Shown: positions 25,038 through 33,904 of the stretch, piece after piece
Position numbering within the stretch: position 1 is the stretch's first letter
Layout: every line of letters starts with the position of its first letter
Source: Gemmatimonadota bacterium
GTDB lineage: Bacteria; Latescibacterota; UBA2968; GCA-2709665
Length of the DNA: 63,751 bases
Assembly: GCA_028874335.1 (NCBI GenBank)
Contig: JAPPJY010000040.1
Span: forward strand, 1 to 63,751
Direction of reading: 5' to 3'
Notes under the pieces: model-generated
Database searches by the model: none
The model's input: the letters and a program-made list of their open reading frames with translations, nothing else
Told to the model about the DNA's origin: nothing
Program-made: the position numbers and the translations under genes

Positions 25038-27500
25038 ATGAGATATATTCTTGCTTTCGGATTGTCAGTTTTTCTGAGTACGGCAAGCAGCGGCCCCGCC
25101 GAATCCGACGATACCCGCCGGACGCCGGTTGAGAGCCTTTTTGGAGAGGGCATGCGGTTGTTCGAGGCTGGAAACCCGGACGCCGCGTTCCGGAAATTCA
25201 GAGCAGCACTGGGAATCGACAGCAAGCATGCGCCTTCCCTGGTCGGCGTCGGCCACGTGTATCTGAAGCGTGGCGACCTGGATAAGGCCGAAGACGCGTT
25301 TATGGATGCCCGGCGCCGGAAGAGGAAATACGGACCCGCCCACAATGGGCTGGGGATGGTCTACATGCAAAAGGAAAAGGGGTTGCAGTGGGCAATCAAA
25401 TACTTCCAGGATGCGATTTCGGTGGACCGAACCTATGCCGAGGCGTACTATAATCTGGCCAGGGCGTACCGGGAGATTGGCGACACCAAAGAGTTGATGG
25501 CGTACAGGCGACTTTCAAAAATCGCACCGGCGCATTCGGATGTCTGGTTCCGCATCGGTCGCATCTACAAGAATGGAGAAGCGGGAGAGTACGTCCAGAG
25601 GGAAAGGGCGGAATCGGCTTATCAGAGGCAACTCGAGGTCAACCCGGATCACGCGGAAGCGCGGCTGGATCTGGGGGAGGTATTGACGGAACTGGAAAGG
25701 GCCGATGAGGCCGTAATGGTTCTCACGCCGCTTGTGGAATCCGGCAATCCCCTGCAGCAGCGGTCGCTCGTGGCGCTTGCCGAAGCCTACTTGAAGCAGC
25801 GCGAGTTCGACCGCGCGGACGTCCTTTTCGACAGGTACCTCGAAAACCTCGGGGCCGACACTCAGGCCGTATACTATGACCTGCGCATGGTCGTGGAGGA
25901 GGAGCGGGAGAAGTTCGAGTCGGCGCCCCCGGCGAAATGGAAGACGCTTTCCGAGAAGTACTGGGCCAGTCGTGACCCTGCCCCGGCAACGGCCGCGAAC
26001 GAACGAAAGCTGGAGCACTACCGCCGCGTGGCCTACTCGCTGGAGCACTTCGGAAAGGACCGGTTCCCGTGGGACGTGCGCGGCGACGTCTACGTCCGCT
26101 ACGGCCGTCCCGCCCACGTGAGCAGTTCCGAGAACATCCGCTTCGAAACCGACTCGAAGGCAATCAGGATCAAGGAACGGATCGCACTACATGCAGGCGA
26201 CGCGCTATCCCACATGCTAAGGGTGCGAAACAGCGAAACGACTTCCTACGGAGGTAGGGACGGAGATCTCGGCGAAGCGAGTGTTTTAGGGCCCGTCAGC
26301 GAGAATCTGCGCGAGATGGAGGAGGCGGGCGTCACGCGGGACGCGACCGGCGGATATCGGGCGATCCCTTTGAGTGACGGCTCGGGGGATCTTTCCGGTA
26401 AATTGCGGATGACGTCCAGCATTCTGGGCTGGCCCGTTTATCCGGTGTCAGGCAAGGTGTGGGAATACTGGATCTATACGGACGTGGGGCCCGGGATGGA
26501 GATTACCTTCACCCGCACGCTGGGACAGACGTCATTCAAATTTGCCGATATGCCCAGCGGGAAGGGCGGACACTCCCGCCACCTGTATACGTGGCAGCGC
26601 ATGAATCCCAAATTGAAACTGGACCACGTGGGTCGTCGCGTGCCCACATTTTATCGGCCCACATTCGCCACGGGACCGCTGGCGTATTTCTTCGACTCGG
26701 CGGGCTTCAAGGGGGCGCAGGAGGCTTCGAATCTCGAAGTATACTATGGAATTCCGCTATGGGAGTTGTCCTTCCCCCCGGGGTTCGACGGAAAGCCAAC
26801 GGCCCGACTGAAAAACGGCGTGGCGCTCTACAACGATGCGAACGAGCGTGTACTGCGCAGAGACGGAGAATTCGAACTGTTTTCAGACGTCGCGGCGGAT
26901 ACCGCCCGCAGGGCGTACGCTCCGGAGATGTTCCGCGTTTCGGCGCCGCCAGGCAGGTACCGGATGTCCGTCCAGGTGATCGATACCGCTACGGGCAGAT
27001 CCCAGGTCTACGAGCAGCAGGTCGTGTTGCCTTCATTCGCCCGCGGATATCTGAGGCTGAGCGGCATCCAGATGGCCGCGTCCATCCAGCCCGCAAAGGA
27101 CGATCGCTTCCGAAAGGGAGATATCCAGGTCGTGCCCAATCCCACGAGGACGTATGAGCGCGGGCAATCGGTTTTCATCTACTACGAAGTCTATAATCTG
27201 AAGCGGGATGAGTTCGGAGCCACGCGTTACCGGGTGTCATACGAAATGCGGTCGGCGCTGAGCGAATCGGTTGGCGCCCGTATTCGAAGCGGAATCGGCA
27301 AACTCCTGAATGTCCGTCAACACGATCAGGCGTCGATTTCGATCGAATACGCCCACATCGGGAACCGTGAAGACGACCAGGGATACGTGGAGCTGGACAT
27401 GGCCGCATCTGATCCGGGAGAAAAGTTCCTGCGGGTGACCGTAACGGACGAGGTGTCGGAACAGACGACGACCGGAACCACGAGATTAACGATCAGGTAG
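25038..27500 (+). CDS. secreted TPR protein with GWxTD domain (second of two)
   Basis: An 820-residue paralogue of the protein at 2309. The frame is open from 24843, but ATG at 25038 has a GGAGGG site and opens a signal peptide (MRYILAFGLSVFLSTASSG). TPR units occupy residues 40-270 (VGVGHVYLKRGDLDKAEDAF). The GWxTD-like region begins at LSEKYWASRDPAPATAANE, then LEHYRRVAYSLEHFGKDRF and VRGDVYVRYGRPAHVS. A beta-rich second half ends VTVTDEVSEQTTTGTTRLTI. It is followed after 95 bases by the nonapeptide-repeat lipoprotein on the same strand, so the two may be co-transcribed and meet in the envelope. Confidence 0.85.
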   Translation: MRYILAFGLSVFLSTASSGPAESDDTRRTPVESLFGEGMRLFEAGNPDAAFRKFRAALGIDSKHAPSLVGVGHVYLKRGDLDKAEDAFMDARRRKRKYGPAHNGLGMVYMQKEKGLQWAIKYFQDAISVDRTYAEAYYNLARAYREIGDTKELMAYRRLSKIAPAHSDVWFRIGRIYKNGEAGEYVQRERAESAYQRQLEVNPDHAEARLDLGEVLTELERADEAVMVLTPLVESGNPLQQRSLVALAEAYLKQREFDRADVLFDRYLENLGADTQAVYYDLRMVVEEEREKFESAPPAKWKTLSEKYWASRDPAPATAANERKLEHYRRVAYSLEHFGKDRFPWDVRGDVYVRYGRPAHVSSSENIRFETDSKAIRIKERIALHAGDALSHMLRVRNSETTSYGGRDGDLGEASVLGPVSENLREMEEAGVTRDATGGYRAIPLSDGSGDLSGKLRMTSSILGWPVYPVSGKVWEYWIYTDVGPGMEITFTRTLGQTSFKFADMPSGKGGHSRHLYTWQRMNPKLKLDHVGRRVPTFYRPTFATGPLAYFFDSAGFKGAQEASNLEVYYGIPLWELSFPPGFDGKPTARLKNGVALYNDANERVLRRDGEFELFSDVAADTARRAYAPEMFRVSAPPGRYRMSVQVIDTATGRSQVYEQQVVLPSFARGYLRLSGIQMAASIQPAKDDRFRKGDIQVVPNPTRTYERGQSVFIYYEVYNLKRDEFGATRYRVSYEMRSALSESVGARIRSGIGKLLNVRQHDQASISIEYAHIGNREDDQGYVELDMAASDPGEKFLRVTVTDEVSEQTTTGTTRLTIR

Positions 27501-27595
27501 GCAGGTCCTCACTCCAGGGACAGGGGAGCAGGACGGGAGCATCCGATGACAACTAGAGAAACGGGAAGTCGACAGGGCCTGCCGCGGAGTGATCC

Positions 27596-29881
27596 ATGAA
27601 CGTCAACCCGCCGGTCTGGATGGCTCTGGCCGTCCTTCTGTCCGCGTGTGCGGAGAAAGAGGCGGCGGTTACCCTGTCCGGCGCAGTGGCGCGCCCGGGA
27701 CCATACCCACACAATCCGGAATGGACCGTGGCCGATTACGTAGAGGCCGCCGGCGGATACACGGCGGAAGCGGTCGTGCCGGAGGGGAGGTTGATCCGGG
27801 TATTGCGGGACAGCGTGACCGGCGAGGAGACGAGCCGGTCGTGGTGGCCTCTGGTATCGTCGCCCGTGGTCTTTGCAGGGGACCTGATTTTCGTCCCGTA
27901 TCGGACTTACGCGGTGCAGATGGATAAAATACGGCCTGTAGAAAACCTGAACATTCATTGGAAGGAAAGGGAATATCGGGCTCCGGAGGCGTGGCTGGCC
28001 GAAGGCCGGACCGACTCGGGCGTGATGGTTGCTTCCGTGATTGGTACAGGCACGGTCGTCGGAAGCGAGAAAGGCGAATCCTTGGGCAGGTTTCAGTATC
28101 TGTACCTGCATCTGCACCCCGATGTCTACGACGAATTGGCCTTGCCCGCGGGAAGCCCGGCAAAGAACGACATGATTTTGGAAGATGCCGTGGGCGTCCA
28201 CCAGAGCATATTTCCCAGACTCCGCCACCGGTCCGGGGTACGTGCCAAGATGCCACCCGATGGGTATCTGCGGGTACTGGCGGGCGTGTGGCCGAAACCC
28301 AGGAGCAGGACGACGCCCGGCCCGGGCATGCGCAGACGAAATTACAAGGACGGACGGGTGTGGACGACATTTCCGGACGGCAGACAGCGCATGGTGTTCC
28401 CGGACGGCCGGGTGGAAGTTGAATTGCCGGACGGATCGCGCGAAAACCGCTATGCCGACGGCCGGATCGAAATGACGGATGCGAAGGGAAACGTACGTGT
28501 GACGCATCCCGACGGGAGCATCGCCGCCGTATTTGCGGACGGCAACCGGGAAGAGCGTTTTTCGGACGGACGTATCGTCCAGCACTTCAAGACCGGAACC
28601 AGGCGGACGATTTTTCCTGACGGCAGCGAGAGGACGCGATTCGAGGACGGCACCCTCCACGTCAGGCGCACGAATGGAACTGTGGAGATGACCTTTCCCG
28701 AGGGAATGACGGAGACCCGTTATGCGGACGGCCGAATCGTCGCCGTAACCGGTGAGGGTCACCGGGTCACCGTGTTCCCGAACGGGCGAAGACTTACCCG
28801 GACACCGGACGGAACGGTACTCGAGGAATTCGCCGACGGGCGGAGAGTGCAGCGCGGACCGGACGACGAGCGGGTGGAGGTATTTATTGACGGGACCAGG
28901 CGAACGTCATTCAAGGACGGCTCCTCTATCATCGAGAAACCTGACGGCGTTCGCGTCGAGCGCCATGCGGACGGGTTGACCGTCGAGGTGTTCCCTGACG
29001 GGCGCGAGGTGCAGACGGGCGCGGACGGCGTCCGCCTCGAGGTGTTTCCCGACGGACGGGAGGTACAGACCGACGCCCATGGCAACCGGCTGGAAACGTT
29101 TCCGGACGGCCGGCGGTTTCAGCTCGACGCAGAAGGCAACCACGTTGAGGAGTTTCCGGACGGAACGCGGATCAAGACCTATGTGAACGCTTACAGGTAC
29201 TGGGGAACCATAAGGGATGATCTCGCGGACGTCGACGAAACACCCGGTCGACTGCCGCCGGGACGCCGCATGCGCGTGACGGGCGCTTTGAGTTCCGATG
29301 TCGACGGACTGCTGGCGGCGATTTTCCGGCTGCCGGACGGCAATGTGTTTGAATTGCCCGTCGAGCCGGAGGAAGGCCGGTTTTCCTGTGTGTTCCCGGA
29401 AAGCGCCCTCGCGGTGTCGGGACACTATCGTGTACAGCTCCTGGCGCAATTCCCCCGCGAGTCCGTCGTTGTCGCGGACCGGCCCCTGGTCGTTGGGAAT
29501 CCGTCGCCGCTCGAGAAGATGGTACTCGCGATTATGCCGTATCGAGGCGCGGACGACGCCCGAAGCCGACTATCGGGTTTGATCCACGCGGCGCGCAGCC
29601 GTCTGGGGCTGCCGGCCCTCGAGGCGCATCCACGGCTGATGGATGCAGCCAGGACGAGACTATGGGATTTTTTGTCGTCAAGCGGCCCCGTGACCGAACG
29701 GATGGCCTGGGGTGCGGAGAGTTATACGCGGGGTCCGTCCGTTGAGGAGGTATTTACCTATATGATGCACAGCGCGGCCCAGAGGCGAAGCATTCTGAAC
29801 GGCGAATGGAAGCACGTGGGCCTGGCCGTGGACCAGGACGACGGGGACATCGTCGCGGTCGTGATTCTTGATAACTCTTAG
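27596..29881 (+). CDS. lipoprotein with SLBB-like domain, 31 G-box-like nonapeptide repeats and a CAP-like C-terminus
   Basis: A 761-residue predicted lipoprotein. The start ATG follows GGAGTGATCC. The N-terminal signal ends in a lipobox, LLSAC, with the modified Cys at residue 21. Residues 25-60 look like an SLBB domain (TLSGAVARPGPYPHNPEW, then TVADYVEAAGGYTAEA) as in polysaccharide-export proteins. Residues 250-528 are 31 consecutive nine-residue repeats without any insertion or deletion, consensus [FYHD]PDGxxxxx, with Gly at position 4 in 30 of 31. Residues 545-645 form a beta sandwich. The last 120 residues resemble a CAP/SCP domain (MMHSAAQRRSILNGEWKHVG, then LAVDQDDGDIVAVVILDNS). The repeat resembles the G-box beta-sheet of centriolar CPAP/SAS-4. 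Function unknown; a surface scaffold is inference. A strong terminator follows. Confidence 0.8.
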   Translation: MNVNPPVWMALAVLLSACAEKEAAVTLSGAVARPGPYPHNPEWTVADYVEAAGGYTAEAVVPEGRLIRVLRDSVTGEETSRSWWPLVSSPVVFAGDLIFVPYRTYAVQMDKIRPVENLNIHWKEREYRAPEAWLAEGRTDSGVMVASVIGTGTVVGSEKGESLGRFQYLYLHLHPDVYDELALPAGSPAKNDMILEDAVGVHQSIFPRLRHRSGVRAKMPPDGYLRVLAGVWPKPRSRTTPGPGMRRRNYKDGRVWTTFPDGRQRMVFPDGRVEVELPDGSRENRYADGRIEMTDAKGNVRVTHPDGSIAAVFADGNREERFSDGRIVQHFKTGTRRTIFPDGSERTRFEDGTLHVRRTNGTVEMTFPEGMTETRYADGRIVAVTGEGHRVTVFPNGRRLTRTPDGTVLEEFADGRRVQRGPDDERVEVFIDGTRRTSFKDGSSIIEKPDGVRVERHADGLTVEVFPDGREVQTGADGVRLEVFPDGREVQTDAHGNRLETFPDGRRFQLDAEGNHVEEFPDGTRIKTYVNAYRYWGTIRDDLADVDETPGRLPPGRRMRVTGALSSDVDGLLAAIFRLPDGNVFELPVEPEEGRFSCVFPESALAVSGHYRVQLLAQFPRESVVVADRPLVVGNPSPLEKMVLAIMPYRGADDARSRLSGLIHAARSRLGLPALEAHPRLMDAARTRLWDFLSSSGPVTERMAWGAESYTRGPSVEEVFTYMMHSAAQRRSILNGEWKHVGLAVDQDDGDIVAVVILDNS
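28343..29179 (+). repeat. 31 tandem 27-bp coding repeats (nonapeptide array)
   Basis: The region is exactly 837 bases, 31 x 27, encoding units such as FPDGRQRMV, FPDGRVEVE, LPDGSRENR, FPDGREVQT and FPDGTRIKT. The units are diverged at the DNA level, so the period is preserved by protein structure rather than by recent duplication. The only close pair is units 25 and 27, both FPDGREVQT. Confidence 0.95.
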
Positions 29882-29903
29882 CGTGGACGATACCGATACG
29901 GAA

Positions 29904-29934
29904 AAGGCCGCCCTGAATTCGGCGGCCTTCTTTT
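29904..29934 (+). terminator. bidirectional rho-independent terminator
   Basis: A perfect nine-base stem AAGGCCGCC / GGCGGCCTT with an eight-base loop, followed by CTTTT on the plus strand and TTTTCC on the minus strand. It lies between the convergent lipoprotein and inositol phosphate synthase genes and can serve both. Confidence 0.88.
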
Positions 29935-29992
29935 AGTTTCAGTGTTCCGGATCGACCCATGAACGACAATACGGGCGTCCGTACCCGCACGA

Positions 29993-31093
29993 TCATCCGG
30001 TGAGGTCCGGCTGTTTCCGCCCGTACTGCAGAATGAAATCTTCCACCATTTCCCGGGCCTCGTCGTCGCTGAACTGCTCGGGCGGCGTCTTCATAAAGTA
30101 GGAGGAGGGACCCAGCAACGGTCCTTTCAGGCCGCGTTCCAGACCCAGTTTGCAGCAACGTACAGCGTCGATGACCACGCCCGCGGAGTTGGGCGAGTCC
30201 CAGACTTCCAGCTTCAGCTCCAGGTTGAGCGGTACGCCGCCAAAGGTTTCACCCTCCATCCGGATGTGGCACCACTTCCTGTCCTCCAGCCACGGCACAT
30301 GATCGCTGGGGCCAACGTGTACGTTCGCCTCACCCAGGTCGTAGTCAAGCTGGGAAGTCACGGCATTGGTCTTGCTGATCTTCTTGGATTCCAGCCTCGA
30401 ACGTTCCAGCATGTTGTAGAAGTCGGTGTTCCCGCCAAAGTTCAACTGGTAGGTGCGAGTAAGCTTGACGCCGCGCTCACGGAAGAGCCGTGTGAGTACC
30501 CGATGGGCAATGGTTGCCCCCACCTGCGATTTGATATCGTCTCCAATGATGGGCAGGCCGCGCTTTTCGAATCGCTCGGGCCAATGCCCCGCGCTTGCAA
30601 TAAAGACGGGCACGCAGTTGACAAAACCGCAGCCGGCCTGAAGAACCTGCTCCACGTACCACTTCGTGGCTTCTTCGCTGCCAACAGGAAGATAGTTGAC
30701 AACCACATCGGTACCGGTGGCCTTGAGAACCTCAGCAACGTCTACGGTACTCCCGTCGGCCTTCGTTATGACTTCGCTGAGATACCGGCCCAGCCCGTCG
30801 TGGGTCATACCGCGCTGAACGGGAACGTCGAGCTGAGGAACATCCGCGAACTTGACGGTATTGTTGGGTTCGGTGAAGATCGCCTCGCTGAGGTCTTTGC
30901 CAACCTTGTTCGAGTCGATGTCGAACGCCGCCGAGAATTCGACGTCGCGGATGTGATAGCCGCCCAGTTCGGGATGCATCAGCCCGGGAATGAAGCTGTC
31001 CGCGGGAGCATCCCTGTAATATTGGACGCCCTGAACGAGAGAAGATGCGCAGTTGCCAACGCCGACGATGGCAACGCGGACTTTCCTAGCCAT
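29993..31093 (-). CDS. ino1: myo-inositol-1-phosphate synthase
   Basis: A 366-residue enzyme converting glucose 6-phosphate to 1L-myo-inositol 1-phosphate with NAD. The short actinobacterial/archaeal type is recognisable from the Rossmann start [20 protein letters not shown], the central [20 protein letters not shown], and the signature [17 protein letters not shown]. Further signatures are [15 protein letters not shown] and [11 protein letters not shown]. The ATG follows GAAGGAGT. Products could feed inositol phospholipids or inositol-based solutes. The gene diverges from the LysR regulator across a 365-base AT-rich gap. Confidence 0.96.
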   Translation of the reverse strand: MARKVRVAIVGVGNCASSLVQGVQYYRDAPADSFIPGLMHPELGGYHIRDVEFSAAFDIDSNKVGKDLSEAIFTEPNNTVKFADVPQLDVPVQRGMTHDGLGRYLSEVITKADGSTVDVAEVLKATGTDVVVNYLPVGSEEATKWYVEQVLQAGCGFVNCVPVFIASAGHWPERFEKRGLPIIGDDIKSQVGATIAHRVLTRLFRERGVKLTRTYQLNFGGNTDFYNMLERSRLESKKISKTNAVTSQLDYDLGEANVHVGPSDHVPWLEDRKWCHIRMEGETFGGVPLNLELKLEVWDSPNSAGVVIDAVRCCKLGLERGLKGPLLGPSSYFMKTPPEQFSDDEAREMVEDFILQYGRKQPDLTG

Positions 31094-31458
31094 TTCAATA
31101 CTCCTTCGAGAGGTAAAGTTCCGCCTTCCTGGACAAAAACAGGTGAAAAAGATAGGTATATTTGTATATTTGACAAATGAATAATTACTATATTATTTAT
31201 AGGATTTCTCTATAGATAAACGTCTTTTTTCGGGGCTGCTTAATCCGGGCGTCCACAAGGGACGCACCTACAAATAATCGTCTGGCGCGTATCACGGTGA
31301 AATCAGAAACAACCGATATCTCGTTGTTGTAGGGGCGACCGGCCGGTCGCCCCTACAGATTCTATGTCGCGATCCTTCGCGCTGGCCATGCAAAGGGACG
31401 GGGTAAACGTCTGAAAGAATGGTGACACATTCCTGAAACCTGACAACCGGGGACGAGT
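31094..31458. other. intergenic region with promoter and two small palindromes
   Basis: AT-rich DNA next to ino1. On the minus strand, 31176-31149 reads TTGTCA, 16 bases, TATCTT, a plausible ino1 promoter. On the plus strand a TTGACA begins at 31170. Two hairpins lie further right: GCGTCC/GGACGC at 31249-31265, and a perfect 28-base palindrome at 31329-31356 with arms GTAGGGGCGACCGG. The latter type is a common REP-like sequence in uncultured bacterial genomes. Confidence 0.6.
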
Positions 31459-32382
31459 ATGAACCTGCAACATCTGAAGTACTTCCTGGCGGTTGCACGC
31501 GAGGAAAGTTTCAGCCGGGCGGCCCGGGAACTGCACGTGACGCAGCCTACCGTCAGCAGCGGCGTGGCCGACCTGGAGCGCGCGCTGGGCGTGCGGCTGT
31601 TCAACCGGGGAAATCGGCACGTGGGCCTGACAATGGAGGGAAGGACGCTCGCGAATTACGGAATGCAGATCCAGGACCTGGTGGAGTCGACCGAAGACCG
31701 GCTCAGACGTCGGGACGTTCTACCGGGCGAAGGATTTCAGTTCGGCGCGATCGACGCCGCGGTTACCTATCTGTTGCCGGACATCCTGAAAGCGTACATG
31801 CGGGATTTCCCGAACGTGGCGCTTTCCGTGCAGGTCGCGCCGTCTCGATATCTCGTGGACGATCTGCTGCTGAACCGTTCCGAATTCGCGGTGATTTCGC
31901 TTCCGTTCGCCCATCCGAAACTGGAAACGGTTTCCATCCATCGAGACTCGATGCCCCTGGTGGCAGGGGCGTCGCATCCGTTTTCCCGGCGTTCGTCGGT
32001 GGGGCTGGAAGAGGTCGCGGAGGAGCCGTTGATTCTGTTTCACGCCGATTCCGTGTCGCGAAAAATCGTGGACGAGCGATTCGCTGAGTCGGGCGTGTCA
32101 CCAGGCGTGGTCATGGAAATGCGGAGTCCGGAGGCCATGCGGAAGCTGGTCGAGGCGGGCGTGGGTATTTCCTTCCTGCCGCATCTGACCGTTCAGGATT
32201 CCCTGACATCGGGAGCCTTGGTGACGGTAAACGTCCAGGGGGTGCGATTCGGCCGTGAGATTGGCGTGGCCTGGCGACAGGGGCGCTATTTCGGACCCGC
32301 GATCCGGCGCCTGCTCGACGCCGTCTTTGAACGGTTCGGGACACCAGCAGACGGAATGCACGATGACCCACACGACGTTTAA
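31459..32382 (+). CDS. LysR-family transcriptional regulator
   Basis: A 307-residue regulator. The N-terminal helix-turn-helix is textbook: MNLQHLKYFLAVAREESFSR, then AARELHVTQPTVSSGVADLE. The effector-binding domain runs from residue 90 to the end (GAIDAAVTYLLPDILKAY, VSFLPHLTVQDS-like segments). It is divergent from ino1 and may regulate it, but LysR targets cannot be assigned from sequence alone. Its TAA stop codon is formed by the first bases of repeat A4. Confidence 0.92.
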   Translation: MNLQHLKYFLAVAREESFSRAARELHVTQPTVSSGVADLERALGVRLFNRGNRHVGLTMEGRTLANYGMQIQDLVESTEDRLRRRDVLPGEGFQFGAIDAAVTYLLPDILKAYMRDFPNVALSVQVAPSRYLVDDLLLNRSEFAVISLPFAHPKLETVSIHRDSMPLVAGASHPFSRRSSVGLEEVAEEPLILFHADSVSRKIVDERFAESGVSPGVVMEMRSPEAMRKLVEAGVGISFLPHLTVQDSLTSGALVTVNVQGVRFGREIGVAWRQGRYFGPAIRRLLDAVFERFGTPADGMHDDPHDV

Positions 32383-32577
32383 CCTTGATTCGTAAGTCTT
32401 CGGGGACGTTAATTCGAATATATGCTTGTAAATAAAGGTGATTAGACGGCTGATTACCAGGATACACCAGGTCACTGGACGTAAACGGAAAAAACGTCCT
32501 GCTAAACGTCGATAACGCCCCGTTTCGGAGGGTTTTATCGCGTCGCCGCGTTGCTGTTTATTTCGGATTAAGGTTAA
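32380..32577 (+). repeat. dispersed repeat family A, copy A4
   Basis: The most complete copy. It starts TAACCTTGATTCG, contains the core GATTAGACGGCTGATTACCA and the block CCCCGTTTCGGAGGGTTTTA, and ends GGATTAAGGTTA. The ends are near-perfect inverted repeats of each other (TAACCTTGATTC against TAACCTTAATCC), which suggests a non-autonomous mobile element. Confidence 0.88.
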
Positions 32578-32637
32578 CCTCAATTCGAAAAAAGACAAAA
32601 GGCACAGAAGGTTCCGGTGCAAAACGGGGAATCCTGG

Positions 32638-33810
32638 TTAGTATTTTATCGTCTTCACTTCGGTCGACTTCAGCGCCTGATCGATCAACGGGGGCAGGTC
32701 CAGCTTCGGCTCGATCTCACGTACCGCATTCAGATTGGCGCGGGTCTCCGGATGTTTGGGCACAAAGACCGTACAACAGTCCTCGTAGGGCTCAATTGAG
32801 ACATCGTAGGTTCCGATGCGCCGGGCAAGATCGATGATTTCCTCCTTGTTGTCCCCGGAAAGCGGTCGCAGAATGGGAAGCGGTGTCGCTTCCTCGATCG
32901 CGCGTATGTTCGACAGGGTCTGCGAGGCGACCTGACCGATACTCTCGCCCGTGACAAGGGCCTGCGCGCCTTCCCGTTCGGCAATTGCTTCGGCGATCCG
33001 CAACATGACCCTTCGATAGAGGACCACCCGGTAACCCGGCGGCGCGTGGGTCATCACGCGGCGCTGGATCTCGACGAACGGGACCAGATACAGTGTCGAC
33101 CTGTACTGGTACCGCGTCAGCACCCGGGTAAGCTCCTCTGTATTGCGCTGTGAGCTTCGGTTGGTATACGGCTGGCTGTGAAAGTGTACGAACGAGAGCC
33201 TTACGCCGCGTTTCATCGTCTTGTAAGAAGCAACCGGCGAGTCGATGCCCGAGGAAAGCAGACTGACCGCACGCTCGTTCGCCCCCACGGGAAGCCCACC
33301 GGGCCCGGGTGTTTTTCGGGTATAGACGAACGCCCCCTCGTAGGAAACCTCGACGAAACAGGTCAGGTCCGGATCATCCAGTTTGACACGGGCGCCGGAT
33401 CGCTTCTGTACGTGGGCGCCCACGTCGCGGTTGATTCCCTCTGACGTAAGCGGGAAATTCTTGTCTCCGCGACGCGCGGCAATCTTGAACGAGCGAAAGT
33501 CCTCCTGACGAACGACCTCCCACGCCGCAGCCCGTATGTGTTCGATGGCGTTGGGGACGAGAACGGCTTCGGAGAAATTCGCAATCCCGAATACGTCAAC
33601 AAGGCGCTCCCGGATGGCCCCCGTCCGCGCGTCCGGGGGAAGTTCAAGGATGATGCGTCCTGAAAGGCGTCGGACGGCCCCGCGCTGCAGGCCTTTCAAC
33701 GCGCGAGTGATGTTGGTGAGCAACTGGCGTTCGAACCGGCCGCGGTTCCTGCCCTTCAGGCCGATTTCGTGATAGTGGATGAGGATAACGGGTTCGGGCG
33801 CGGCGTCCAT
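32638..33810 (-). CDS. thiI: tRNA 4-thiouridine synthase, short form
   Basis: A 390-residue enzyme that adenylates U8 of tRNA and inserts sulfur. The N-terminal ferredoxin-like region starts VILIHYHEIGLKGRNRGRFE. The THUMP domain follows (residues 60-170). The PP-loop ATPase motif SSGIDSPVA is near residue 188. The C-terminal rhodanese domain found in enterobacterial ThiI is absent, so sulfur must come from a separate carrier, as in many other bacteria. The conserved C-terminal segment EDCCTVFVPKHPETRA is present. It may be the last gene of the 36.7-32.6 kb cluster (94-base gap). Confidence 0.95.
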   Translation of the reverse strand: MDAAPEPVILIHYHEIGLKGRNRGRFERQLLTNITRALKGLQRGAVRRLSGRIILELPPDARTGAIRERLVDVFGIANFSEAVLVPNAIEHIRAAAWEVVRQEDFRSFKIAARRGDKNFPLTSEGINRDVGAHVQKRSGARVKLDDPDLTCFVEVSYEGAFVYTRKTPGPGGLPVGANERAVSLLSSGIDSPVASYKTMKRGVRLSFVHFHSQPYTNRSSQRNTEELTRVLTRYQYRSTLYLVPFVEIQRRVMTHAPPGYRVVLYRRVMLRIAEAIAEREGAQALVTGESIGQVASQTLSNIRAIEEATPLPILRPLSGDNKEEIIDLARRIGTYDVSIEPYEDCCTVFVPKHPETRANLNAVREIEPKLDLPPLIDQALKSTEVKTIKY

Positions 33811-33904
33811 AGCGTCTTTCGGGAAAGTCCATCGAGACGGAGCTGGCCGGTCTGCCCTTCCTTCCGACCGGCTGTACAGTTCCGGTACTCCCTTCGATCG
33901 GCCG

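Noticed and set aside
28343..29179. Regular 27-base periodicity as a CRISPR array or minisatellite
   Set aside because: The period is in-frame and coding, units differ at DNA level, and there are no spacers.
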